Source: Fictibacillus nanhaiensis (GTDB lineage: Bacteria > Bacillota > Bacilli > Bacillales > Fictibacillaceae). Taken from it: 64,000 nucleotides of DNA. The stretch is taken from positions 1,426,001 through 1,490,000 of the forward strand of contig JAFHKR010000039.1 of the NCBI GenBank assembly GCA_017052515.1. The letters are read 5' to 3'. The notes beneath the pieces were generated by a model. The model saw only the letters and a list, made by a program, of their open reading frames with translations, was not told the origin of the DNA and searched no databases. Of this stretch, positions 1-7,929 are shown piece by piece. The translations under genes and the position numbers were made by a program. The stretch's first letter is position 1. Every line of letters starts with the position of its first letter.

Positions 1-637
1 CGCTTGATCGTTCTTCATCCTGATCCACACTCCCACTCTCGCTGTTCGTAATATTGTTGTTGCTATTGTTTTGTTTCGCTATCCAGCATCCTGAAATAAA
101 ATCAATCAGGAAATGAGCGATGAAAGGCACCCAAATGTTATCCGTCATCTCATAGATCAGACCCAGCCAAAAACTTAAACCACATACAATACTAAAAAGA
201 ACAGGTTTTTTTATATAACGAACATGCAGGACAGCGAAGATCATACTCGTTATAAACAGACCCAATAAAGATTGTAAGACTCCTCGGAATAACCACTCTT
301 CAGCAAAAGCAATTACTCCCGTGAGGAAAAAGATATGCCTGTAAGAGAGAGATCCAAATATCTTTTCATTGATTCCACCATCATCTAACCATTCTTCAGG
401 CAACCATTTTTTTAACTGAATGGATAAAAAAGGTAGGAACAACCCTGTACTTATTCCAACCAACCATTCGTACCCAGTCAGATCTAGGTCATTCAGCTTC
501 CATGGAAAAGAAACGTTAAAGAAGAAGGCTAGAGCAAACGCGGCTACGATAAACAAACTTTGTGAAAAATAGACGTTTAACAAAAGTTCTCTTGGTGTAA
601 TCTGGTCGATCCAGTTGTTTTTTTCAGAATTCCTCAT
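1..637 (-). CDS. ypbD: CPBP (CAAX-like) intramembrane metalloprotease, C-terminus cut by window edge
   Basis: Partial gene running off the left edge; about 212 codons are visible with no stop. It reads as a polytopic membrane protein. It carries the signature of the CPBP/Abi glutamic-type intramembrane protease family: the EExxxR motif (FAEEWLFRG, E113/E114/R118), then FxxxH (FAVLH, H138) and a later HFLID segment. The visible tail is Asn/Ser-rich and acidic. The ATG lies 3 bases after the recS stop, so the two are probably cotranscribed, as ypbD follows the recQ-like gene in Bacillus subtilis. The substrate is unknown. Family assignment is strong; the symbol rests on position. Confidence 0.8.
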   Translation of the reverse strand, partial: MRNSEKNNWIDQITPRELLLNVYFSQSLFIVAAFALAFFFNVSFPWKLNDLDLTGYEWLVGISTGLFLPFLSIQLKKWLPEEWLDDGGINEKIFGSLSYRHIFFLTGVIAFAEEWLFRGVLQSLLGLFITSMIFAVLHVRYIKKPVLFSIVCGLSFWLGLIYEMTDNIWVPFIAHFLIDFISGCWIAKQNNSNNNITNSESGSVDQDEERSS

Positions 638-640
638 CCT

Positions 641-2146
641 CTAGTAGTACACTTCCTGTCTTAAAAGTCGTCTTAGTTCCTCTTCCCATAATCCATAAGA
701 TGTGTTAAATGACGCTTGTTTTCCATAAAAGTGCGAAAGGTCTGTACCACAGTAACCACAGCAAAGTGTATCAGGTTTAGGTTTAGGTTCAGGTTCTCCA
801 AAATATTTCAGCAGCCCACTTCTTTTACACGCATGACTCGTTGCCCACTTTTCTATCGCCTTTAATGATTCTATTTTATCAGCTTTTCTAGTCTCAATCG
901 TAGATTTTATTTTTGAGATCAACGCATTTTTTTCATGAACCTCTAGATTTCTTTTATCAAGAACACCCGCTTTTTTTAAGTGATATTCCATGAACCGTTG
1001 ACCTGTTTCGGATAATCCAACAAGTTTCAGTTTTTCTCTGTACGTATGTTCTTTTACTTGTTCGTGGTCAGAAAACAAATAATCGATTTGTATGAGATCA
1101 GGCAGTTCTTGATCAATAAAATGATAAGGTATCTCAAGATCTGCCCGATGATACAGCAGGACGGCGACAGAAGATTTCGAGTCTCTACCCGCTCTCCCGA
1201 TCTCCTGAAGATACCCTTCGATCGTAGAAGGTGTTTGAAAATGGATTACAAATCTGATGTCCGATTTATTAATTCCCATTCCAAACGCATTTGTACAAAC
1301 AATAATGTTCAGTTGTGATTCAAGAAACTGTTTTTGAACAAGAAGTCGTTCATTCGCGTTCATACCACCATGATAAAAAGCGACGCCTTCTATTTCATGA
1401 TCTTGAAATTGTTTAACGAGAGCTTCTGCCCCCATCCTCGTATTCGTATAAATGATGCCTGGGCCTTCGAGCTGCTGAACAAGCTTGATCGCTCGTTCCA
1501 CTTTTTCATCATGCTCATCAAAGTGTTCAACAAAGATAGATATGTTCGGACGGTTCACACTATGAATATGTACTTCTGCGTTTTTCATGTCGAGATGATG
1601 AAGGATGTCATCTTGTACTTTCTTTGTTGCAGTCGCTGTTAATGCGAGACAAAGCGGATTTCCCATCGCTTTTTTCATATCTGATAGCTCTAGATAAAAG
1701 GGACGAAACTCATGACCCCATTGTGAGATGCAATGGGCTTCATCCACAACAAATAAAGACCATCTAACTGACAGTAGGATAGAACGGATGTAAGAATTTT
1801 GAAGAATTTCAGGACTCACGAACACAAACTGATAATCTTGTATCCTCTTTAAGATGTTTTGTTTCTCACCCTGGTCTAAAAAGCTGTTTAGAGCGATGGT
1901 TCTCTTAAACCCAGCTTGTTTGAACTGATCTACTTGATCTTCCATCAATGAAACCAACGGAGAAATGATAAGAGCTCTTCCTTTTAGAAGATGTGCTGTC
2001 ATCTGGTAGATGAGTGTTTTCCCCGTTCCAGTCGGCAGCATTCCTAACACATCATTCCCTTTAAGCAGGTCTTCCACAATCTCTTTTTGTCCAGATCTAA
2101 ACGTTGAAAATCCGTATAATTCTTTAAGCGCCGCTTCCAGTTGCAT
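641..2146 (-). CDS. recS: RecQ-family ATP-dependent DNA helicase RecS
   Basis: A 501-residue 3'-5' DNA helicase of the RecQ family. Walker A (PTGTGKT, about residue 38-44), the DEAH box (about 135-138) followed by the aromatic-rich loop [11 protein letters not shown], and motif VI (QEIGRAGRD) are all visible. A C-terminal zinc-binding segment has a [10 protein letters not shown] helix and CCGYCG. The protein stops soon after the zinc region and has no HRDC domain, which matches the short RecS type rather than full RecQ. A GTG three codons upstream sits inside the ribosome binding site AGAAGGTGG, so the ATG at 2146 is chosen. It overlaps the end of ypbB by 23 bases, implying translational coupling. 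Likely role: replication fork repair and recombination. Confidence 0.9.
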   Translation of the reverse strand: MQLEAALKELYGFSTFRSGQKEIVEDLLKGNDVLGMLPTGTGKTLIYQMTAHLLKGRALIISPLVSLMEDQVDQFKQAGFKRTIALNSFLDQGEKQNILKRIQDYQFVFVSPEILQNSYIRSILLSVRWSLFVVDEAHCISQWGHEFRPFYLELSDMKKAMGNPLCLALTATATKKVQDDILHHLDMKNAEVHIHSVNRPNISIFVEHFDEHDEKVERAIKLVQQLEGPGIIYTNTRMGAEALVKQFQDHEIEGVAFYHGGMNANERLLVQKQFLESQLNIIVCTNAFGMGINKSDIRFVIHFQTPSTIEGYLQEIGRAGRDSKSSVAVLLYHRADLEIPYHFIDQELPDLIQIDYLFSDHEQVKEHTYREKLKLVGLSETGQRFMEYHLKKAGVLDKRNLEVHEKNALISKIKSTIETRKADKIESLKAIEKWATSHACKRSGLLKYFGEPEPKPKPDTLCCGYCGTDLSHFYGKQASFNTSYGLWEEELRRLLRQEVYY

Positions 2147-3116
2147 GTTTACCACCTTCTTTTGCGAGTACTAACCTGATTTGAAAATAAGACAGATGTG
2201 GAAAGGCGTCTTTAAATGGACGAAGTTTCGTTTCATTTGTTTTGCTGTAGAAGTGTTTCAATTTCAAAACTTCTTGTTCATCGATGTAAGGTATTATTGA
2301 AAAGTCAGGCACTTCTCTTGCGATTTCGACAAGATGATCTTCCAGTGTACTCATCTTAAGATTTCGAACACTCATGATTTCTTCTATAGATTTATTACTT
2401 CTTAACATTTTAAAAGTTAGCGATGCTGAATTCGTTAACGCGGGAGCCTGTGTATAGGTACCTATTAAAGAGTGAAGCATGGGGAAATTCTCCTTTTCAT
2501 AAACAATTTTGTGTATGAGAGAATGCAAGACCGCCCGGAAACGTAGGACTGTCTCTTCCTGACTCAAGTCTTCAACACGTGATAACTGCTCAAAAGTACT
2601 GCCGATTCTATGATAGCCAGATAGTTTCTTTACAAATAGATCAGCTGATTTAGGTCCATGTTCTAACAGTATTCGAGATACCTCCCGATAAACTTTTTCC
2701 GCATGAATCTTTCTCTCTGACTCAGACTTAGGAAATATAGATTTTACTTTATGGATCACAGCGTAATCTCTGACTACCGGTGAATAATTAAAATGACCGT
2801 AAAGTGAATTAGAAAGAGCTTGTACATATAACGTGATTACTTGCCAACATGAAGTCTCAATTGAAGCATATTTCAGTCCGTTTAAATGTTTTAAGTAGGA
2901 TAATCTATCATTCTCATACTTAAGTAACTCTTCACCTTTTTCAGTAAGAACGTAAACATGATTCTCTAAAGTTTTTATATATTTTTCTTTTATCAAGCTA
3001 TGGATGGACTCAGTAAAAGTATCATGTGCCATGCCCTTAAAAGCAGCATAATATCGTTCAATGCCAAACCATTGACTGTCAGACAAGGATTGCGCTGTTT
3101 TCTTTCCTGTAACCAT
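2124..3116 (-). CDS. ypbB: YpbB-like helicase-associated helix-turn-helix protein, start uncertain
   Basis: A protein of about 330 residues with no catalytic motif. The C-terminal third (region [20 protein letters not shown]) resembles the helicase-associated helix-turn-helix domain that RecQ proteins often carry, so the YpbB-RecS pair may act as a split RecQ. It directly precedes and overlaps recS. The first ATG (3116) has no ribosome binding site. The frame stays open upstream to a TGA at 3201-3203, and the extra residues (for example KVNGSRKSSGVYY) look like family sequence. That stretch holds no ATG, GTG or TTG. An ATT at 3188 preceded by GTGGTGA is the best candidate true start; see findings. 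Confidence 0.75.
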   Translation of the reverse strand: MVTGKKTAQSLSDSQWFGIERYYAAFKGMAHDTFTESIHSLIKEKYIKTLENHVYVLTEKGEELLKYENDRLSYLKHLNGLKYASIETSCWQVITLYVQALSNSLYGHFNYSPVVRDYAVIHKVKSIFPKSESERKIHAEKVYREVSRILLEHGPKSADLFVKKLSGYHRIGSTFEQLSRVEDLSQEETVLRFRAVLHSLIHKIVYEKENFPMLHSLIGTYTQAPALTNSASLTFKMLRSNKSIEEIMSVRNLKMSTLEDHLVEIAREVPDFSIIPYIDEQEVLKLKHFYSKTNETKLRPFKDAFPHLSYFQIRLVLAKEGGKHATGSGA

Positions 3117-3259
3117 ATAATAGACGCCCGAGCTTTTTCTACTTCCGTTTACTTTTTGAAAAATATCTAATAAAACAACATGACAAATATCTATAATAAA
3201 TCACCACACTTTATCATATAATCTATCTTATCAGATTTAAGGAAATTTAAGAGTAAAAG

Positions 3260-3268
3260 TGTTATATT
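3260..3268 (+). promoter_or_regulatory. candidate extended -10 element upstream of fer
   Basis: TGTTATATT has the extended form TGnTATATT but no convincing -35 hexamer. It lies about 150 bases before the ferredoxin ATG, so a long leader would be implied. The rest of the 305-base space between ypbB and fer is AT-rich and shows no hairpin, repeat or short gene that I can support. Confidence 0.3.
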
Positions 3269-3409
3269 AAGAGGAAGATTGGGAATAAAAGATATGACGA
3301 GGTCCTAATTTTCTATTGAAATGTAGAGGGATACTTATTACAATATGATTAGTAGACCCTTAATTTAAAATGGTTAAATATGTAAGCGGGTATTTTTTCA
3401 ATTCCTTAG

Positions 3410-3670
<261 letters not shown>

Positions 3671-3685
3671 TTTTATTCATACCAG

Positions 3686-3714
3686 AACCCTCTTTTATTA
3701 GAGGGTTTTTTATT
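3686..3714 (+). terminator. Rho-independent terminator of fer
   Basis: Stem AACCCTC (3686-3692) pairs with GAGGGTT (3701-3707) across an 8-base loop, followed by a T run. Confidence 0.9.
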
Positions 3715-3787
3715 TATTTTATTAAGGATGATTCTCATTGTCAATTCGTTTTCTTATATTTTGAAACCGCTATCTTAAAAATCATAG

Positions 3788-3816
3788 TTGTACCTATCGT
3801 CAGAATGTGATAAATT
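3788..3816 (+). promoter_or_regulatory. candidate sigma-A promoter of serA
   Basis: TTGTAC (3788-3793), a 17-base spacer and TAAATT (3811-3816), the latter preceded by TGA to give an extended -10. It sits 47 bases upstream of the serA GTG. Confidence 0.5.
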
Positions 3817-3862
3817 ATCAAAATATTGATGCTATTCATAAAGATAGACAAGGGGTGGAACT

Positions 3863-5437
3863 GTGACAGCAACCGTATTAGTCTGTGATGGAATAACGAG
3901 TGAAGGTGTTGAACCGTTAGTAAAACTTGAAGGCGTTGAGCTGATTTTCGGAAAACTAGATGAACTTACTCAACCCGAAAACATTCAAGGTATTATGGTA
4001 AGAAGTGCAACAAAGATTACTGAAGATGTACTGAATCAACTGCCAGCGCTTCAGATCATCGCACGAGCTGGTGTTGGTGTAGATAATATCGATCTGAACG
4101 CAGCAACAAAAAGAGGTGTGCTCGTCGTAAATGCACCTGAAGGAAACACCATTTCAACAGCAGAACATACTTGGGCCATGATGATGGCATTAGTCCGTAA
4201 CATTCCACAAGCAAATCAATCTGTCAAACAAGGTGAGTGGAACCGCAAAAAGTATACGGGCCAAGAACTCTACCAGAAAACACTCGGTATAGTCGGCATG
4301 GGAAGAATTGGCTCAGAGCTTGCAAAGCGCGCGAAGAGTTTCTCCATGAACGTACTTGTATTCGACCCTTATTTTCCGAAAGAAAAACAAAAAGAACTAT
4401 CTGTTACTTCTGTTGATCTTGATACGTTAATCCAACAGAGTGACGTTATCACCGTTCATACCCCGCTTACAAAAGATACCCATAAACTATTAAATCTTGA
4501 TAACTTAAAATACGCTAAAAAAGGTGCGTTCATCTTAAACTGTGCTCGTGGAGGCATCATCGATGAGGAAGCCCTTCTTCACTACTTAGATATTGAACAT
4601 CTAGCTGGATGTGCTCTTGATGTCTTTGAACAAGAACCACCCGTCAGCCGCTCTTTAGTCGATCATCCTAAAGTAATCGTAACACCTCATATTGCTGCAT
4701 CAACGGTACAAGCGCAAAAGAATGTTGCTTACATGGCAAGCGATGAGATTCGATCTCATTTCTTACACCAACCATTAAAACACGCGGTGAACTTCCCTTC
4801 ACTTTCAAAAGATACGTATGAGAAACTGATTGCTTATTATGATTTCTCACATCTTCTTGGTTCTTTTACGACGCAGTTCTTTAAAGAACCCGTTTCAGAG
4901 ATTTCGATCGGATATGGTGGATCCTTATCTGAAACTGATACTTCTTCCCTTACACGCAGTTTTTTGTGTGGCTTTTTAAAAACGAGACTAGACCGCCCTG
5001 TTAACGATGTAAACAGTATGGTGGCCGCCAAGGAACAAGGAATTGTTGTCGGTGAAAAGCATGGGACAGATGATCACGGTTATCCGAATATCATCCATGT
5101 AAAAGTCACAGGTCTGAATACAACATTTACACTTTCGGCAACACTTGTTAAAGGCTTTGGAGGCCGAATTATCAAGTTGAACGGGTATACGGTTGACTTT
5201 GTACCACAAGGATCTCTTCTTTACATCGAGCATCGTGACACTCCAGGAATCATCGGAAAAGTAGGAGCATTTTTAGGAGAACGAAACATCAATATCGCAA
5301 CGATGCACGTCGGGCGTAAATCAGCAGGTGGTGAGGCGATGATGGTCCTTACCTTTGACACGCAGCTTCCGGAATCTACTCAGAAGGATCTCGTGAGCAT
5401 TGAAGATCTTCTTGTTTGCAAACCTTTAGATCTATAG
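3863..5437 (+). CDS. serA: D-3-phosphoglycerate dehydrogenase
   Basis: Catalyses NAD-dependent oxidation of 3-phosphoglycerate to 3-phosphohydroxypyruvate, the first step of serine synthesis. The 524 residues show an N-terminal substrate domain around a Rossmann domain (GIVGMGRIGSELAKR). Catalytic-loop residues are present: Arg in NCARGGIIDE, Glu in FEQEPP and His in TPHIAAST. An intervening ASB domain follows, then a C-terminal ACT domain (RDTPGIIGKVGAFLGERNIN) for serine feedback. Length and order match the long type of PGDH. It starts at GTG with AGGGGTGG upstream. It is a single transcription unit with its own promoter and terminator. Confidence 0.97.
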   Translation: MTATVLVCDGITSEGVEPLVKLEGVELIFGKLDELTQPENIQGIMVRSATKITEDVLNQLPALQIIARAGVGVDNIDLNAATKRGVLVVNAPEGNTISTAEHTWAMMMALVRNIPQANQSVKQGEWNRKKYTGQELYQKTLGIVGMGRIGSELAKRAKSFSMNVLVFDPYFPKEKQKELSVTSVDLDTLIQQSDVITVHTPLTKDTHKLLNLDNLKYAKKGAFILNCARGGIIDEEALLHYLDIEHLAGCALDVFEQEPPVSRSLVDHPKVIVTPHIAASTVQAQKNVAYMASDEIRSHFLHQPLKHAVNFPSLSKDTYEKLIAYYDFSHLLGSFTTQFFKEPVSEISIGYGGSLSETDTSSLTRSFLCGFLKTRLDRPVNDVNSMVAAKEQGIVVGEKHGTDDHGYPNIIHVKVTGLNTTFTLSATLVKGFGGRIIKLNGYTVDFVPQGSLLYIEHRDTPGIIGKVGAFLGERNINIATMHVGRKSAGGEAMMVLTFDTQLPESTQKDLVSIEDLLVCKPLDL

Positions 5438-5449
5438 GATAGAAATAAC

Positions 5450-5485
5450 AAAAAGCTCTGCATGAATTTTGCAGAGCTTTTTCTT
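5450..5485. terminator. bidirectional terminator between serA and the PHP phosphatase
   Basis: A 10-base stem, AAAGCTCTGC (5452-5461) with GCAGAGCTTT (5471-5480), flanked by A and T runs so that it can serve both convergent genes. Confidence 0.9.
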
Positions 5486-5490
5486 CGTGA

Positions 5491-6303
5491 TTAACCTAAT
5501 TCAACTTCTTTTCTTTCTCCATTCTGAAAAGTCATCAACTTTGTATAACCGATCTCTTTTGCGAGCTTAATCGTCGACTCATAGTTCTCTCCCACCTGGT
5601 GAGGTTCATGAGCATCTGAAGAGAGGACGATCGGTATTCCTTTTTTATAGCAAAGGGATAAAAGTTCTGGCTCTGGATAGATTCGTCCGACCGGTTTTCT
5701 TAGACCAGCAGATGAGATCTCTACACATGTTTTTGAATTTTTTAACGCATCCGTGATGCGCTCATACTGTTCAAAAAGAAATTCTTGATCAGTTGGGACA
5801 TATTTAAAGATCTTGACTAGATCAATATGTCCAACGATATCAAATAGGTTTGATTCTGCGAGTGTTACGATTTGATCATAGTAGGAACGATATGTTTCAT
5901 AAAGATCACGACGATCCCATTCTTTGCGATATTCTGCAAGGTCTATTCCGAAATCATCGACCCAATGCACAGATCCAATCACATAATCGAATGGATACGT
6001 TTTTATAAAAGTCTCCATCTCATCATGTCTTCCTGGCGTATAATCCATTTCAATCGACATGCGGACGTCCAATTCCAACTGATCTGCTCTTTTAAAGAGA
6101 TTCACATAATCATCCATCTTGTAATAGCGTCTTTCTTCCATCCATGGTTTAGATACGATGTTTTTTGTTTCATAAAAGTGATAAGCGTGTTCAGAGATCC
6201 CAAACTCTTGTATTCCCTTCTCTTTTGCCGTGTCTACAAACTGTTTTAGATAATCGATCGTCAATGTCCCTTTTTCGAGATGAGAATGGTAATCTGTTAG
6301 CAT
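5491..6303 (-). CDS. PHP-domain phosphoesterase, probable histidinol-phosphatase
   Basis: A 270-residue PHP superfamily metalloenzyme. Metal-ligand motifs run in order: D-x-H-x-H near the N-terminus (TDYHSHLEKG), SEHAYHF, an Glu in SIEMDYTPG, VIGSVHW, VGHIDLVK and the late SSDAHEPH. This layout resembles HisJ/HisK-type histidinol-phosphate phosphatases, which make histidinol from histidinol phosphate, but PHP domains have varied substrates, so this is a family-level call. The ATG at 6303 is preferred over upstream in-frame starts because AAGGAG lies 7 bases before it. It stands alone and convergent with serA, a position not held in B. subtilis. Confidence 0.8.
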   Translation of the reverse strand: MLTDYHSHLEKGTLTIDYLKQFVDTAKEKGIQEFGISEHAYHFYETKNIVSKPWMEERRYYKMDDYVNLFKRADQLELDVRMSIEMDYTPGRHDEMETFIKTYPFDYVIGSVHWVDDFGIDLAEYRKEWDRRDLYETYRSYYDQIVTLAESNLFDIVGHIDLVKIFKYVPTDQEFLFEQYERITDALKNSKTCVEISSAGLRKPVGRIYPEPELLSLCYKKGIPIVLSSDAHEPHQVGENYESTIKLAKEIGYTKLMTFQNGERKEVELG

Positions 6304-6365
6304 ATTAATCTCCTTTTTAAAACGTTTTACCATATGTACCATGAAATCATTGAACGTTCAAGTGT

Positions 6366-6455
6366 TTATGCTCCCAATTTACCTCCGATAAATAAGACGC
6401 TTAAGCACATCATTAAAAAAATCACAGCAAAAAAACGGTTCAGATAATCTCGCAT
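6366..6455 (-). CDS. 29-residue single-pass membrane peptide
   Basis: A very short gene with a strong ribosome binding site (CTAGGAGGGCAAA before ATG). The peptide starts MRDYLNRFF, continues with about 16 hydrophobic residues including Met-Met-Cys-Leu, and ends IGGKLGA. This is a small charged N-terminus plus one transmembrane helix. It lies between the B12-regulated transporter gene and the PHP gene on the same strand, downstream of a terminator. I do not recognise a family. Confidence comes from the ribosome binding site and the sharply hydrophobic, stop-free reading. Confidence 0.6.
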   Translation of the reverse strand: MRDYLNRFFAVIFLMMCLSVLFIGGKLGA

Positions 6456-6532
6456 TTTGCCCTCCTAGGTAAAAGTAAAATCAACTTTATCATCCTATTC
6501 AGCTTTTCAACTTTTTGAACCGGTTTTTAAAG

Positions 6533-6564
6533 AAAAAAAGCTCCCTATTCAAAGGCAGCTTTTT
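6533..6564 (-). terminator. terminator overlapping the end of the ECF S-component gene
   Basis: On the minus strand AAAGCT and AGCTTT pair (6557-6562 with 6537-6542), with extra CC/GG pairing inside, followed by a run of seven Ts. It overlaps the stop codon of the transporter gene. Confidence 0.7.
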
Positions 6565-7075
6565 GGCTAACATCCTTATTTATATAATTTTCCATTACAT
6601 AAAGAAGTGGTTTGTAAAGAACGATAAAGAACACTACGTTGCCGATCGCATGATTTAGATCAAAAGGAAGACTCGCTAAGTAATATGGCCAGAATTTCTG
6701 CATGATGATTCCGCCAAAGAGAACGGACATGATAAAACCAAACAAAAAGCCACAAAACCCAGCATAGATAGGCAGCAACAACCAAGGAATCTTATGTCTA
6801 TATCTGCCTAAGTATGCGCTCATAACGGCAATCAGCCCCCATGCAAACATCTGACCGAACGTCCACAAGCCATGTCCTAAAAATAGATTGGTTGTGATCG
6901 TACTTAGTATCGCAAGTAAGAGCCCTTGAGCTGGACCGAGTACGAATGAAGCAAGAATCAGTATCGTCGTATTCGGCTGAACATTCGGTATCATAGCAAA
7001 GGCGATTCTACCCACTGTTAATATCGCAGCTAGTAATGCGATGATCGTTATTCTTTTTACCGTAAGCTTATTCAT
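6545..7075 (-). CDS. ECF transporter S component, predicted cobalamin/corrinoid-specific
   Basis: A 176-residue hydrophobic protein with about six membrane segments, of the energy-coupling-factor substrate-binding (S) family: short basic N-terminus, then alanine-rich helix 1 (IIALLAAILTVGRIAF), and a Gly-rich loop near GHGLWTFGQM. S components dock on a shared EcfA/A'/T module, normally encoded elsewhere in the genome. Substrate is inferred from context: the gene lies downstream of a cobalamin riboswitch and overlaps a transcobalamin-like lipoprotein gene. The ATG at 7075 overlaps the upstream stop by 8 bases (coupling); a TTG five codons earlier is possible. B. subtilis has a riboflavin S component near this location, so the slot seems to have changed substrate. 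Confidence 0.8.
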   Translation of the reverse strand: MNKLTVKRITIIALLAAILTVGRIAFAMIPNVQPNTTILILASFVLGPAQGLLLAILSTITTNLFLGHGLWTFGQMFAWGLIAVMSAYLGRYRHKIPWLLLPIYAGFCGFLFGFIMSVLFGGIIMQKFWPYYLASLPFDLNHAIGNVVFFIVLYKPLLYVMENYINKDVSQKAAFE

Positions 7076-7469
7076 ACTTGTGAAGATCAAATTCTACGAC
7101 ATCGCCAGGTTTTAACGTGATTTCTTTAGCACCCTTCATCGCTTCTTCACCGTTTACAGAGAAGAACCATGATGTTTTGTCCTGTTCGCTCCCCGCCACT
7201 CCTTCGATACTGCTTATAAATGCTCCATCGTACTGTGTTTCAATCTTAAAATTATCTTGCATCACGTCCATGATCGTCGCATCTTTTGCAATCTCAATTT
7301 TCTTTTCTGTAACCTTTTCTTTTCCGTTATCTTTTGTGATTTGAACCGTTACTTGCTCTTTTTTCGTTTCTTCTTGTTTAGGCTGATCAGCCGTTTCCTT
7401 CGTTTCAGTCGTTCCACAGCCCACCAACATCATCATCATTGTTGCTAATACTAAAAGTAATTTTTTCAT
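7068..7469 (-). CDS. DUF4430 lipoprotein, transcobalamin-like, putative cobalamin capture protein
   Basis: A 133-residue secreted lipoprotein. The signal peptide ends in lipobox LVGC (Cys18), followed by a Thr/Glu/Lys-rich linker. The globular part (about 40-133) has the DUF4430 pattern: a beta-strand pair, DATIMDVMQDN, a Gly-Ala-Phe-Ile turn, and SWFFSVNGEEAMKGAKEI with a final LKPGDVVEF. DUF4430 is related to the C-terminal cobalamin-contacting domain of transcobalamin/intrinsic factor. It is first in a B12-riboswitch operon, with the S-component gene overlapping its stop. Likely role: binding corrinoid outside the membrane for handover to the ECF transporter. The family is recognised; the handover role is inferred. 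Confidence 0.82.
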   Translation of the reverse strand: MKKLLLVLATMMMMLVGCGTTETKETADQPKQEETKKEQVTVQITKDNGKEKVTEKKIEIAKDATIMDVMQDNFKIETQYDGAFISSIEGVAGSEQDKTSWFFSVNGEEAMKGAKEITLKPGDVVEFDLHKYE

Positions 7470-7532
7470 GATTTACCTCTTTCTGTTATAAAAACGCTTT
7501 GTTTGGTACTACACAATTTACTTTACGCAACT

Positions 7533-7563
7533 AAAAAAATCCCCTTCGGCTACGAAGGAGATT
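7533..7563 (-). terminator. expression-platform terminator of the cobalamin riboswitch
   Basis: On the minus strand CCTTCG, a 4-base loop TAGC and CGAAGG form a hairpin followed by a run of Ts. It lies between the riboswitch aptamer and the lipoprotein ATG, as expected for a transcription-terminating OFF switch. Confidence 0.85.
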
Positions 7564-7643
7564 AATAGTATACAGGCAGAAAACAGCAACCGGCCCCGGT
7601 ACTGTTAAACACCCCCCTATCCTCGTAGGTCATGTCATGTAAC

Positions 7644-7802
7644 AAACAGGCAGGTCTCCTGGCTCTTGATCATCGTCTCCTAACGCCTTCCCGTTTTCAC
7701 AGTGGCGATACTCTAGGATTCTCACAATTACAGTGGCGGGACCGCAACGGCATCTAACCGTTTTCCCTATTAAGCTCGTCCAATAAAGGACTGCACCTGT
7801 TT
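7644..7802 (-). ncRNA. cobalamin (adenosylcobalamin) riboswitch
   Basis: The minus strand contains the B12 box AGCCAGGAGACCTGCC (7649-7664 on the plus strand as its complement), the GCCACTG segment seen twice, and flanking P1 arms AAACAGG (7796-7802) and CCTGTTT (7644-7650). A terminator follows before the lipoprotein gene. High cobalamin should therefore switch off the lipoprotein and S-component genes. Confidence 0.95.
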
Positions 7803-7929
7803 AACACGTATGAAATTTTTATGAAATCACAATTCCTATTATAAACATATTGGAGAAATTTGTGAAATCCTTTTTTAAAAACGGCTTTTGTTCCTTATGA
7901 AACAAGATTAATCGGGACGTATTGCTAAT

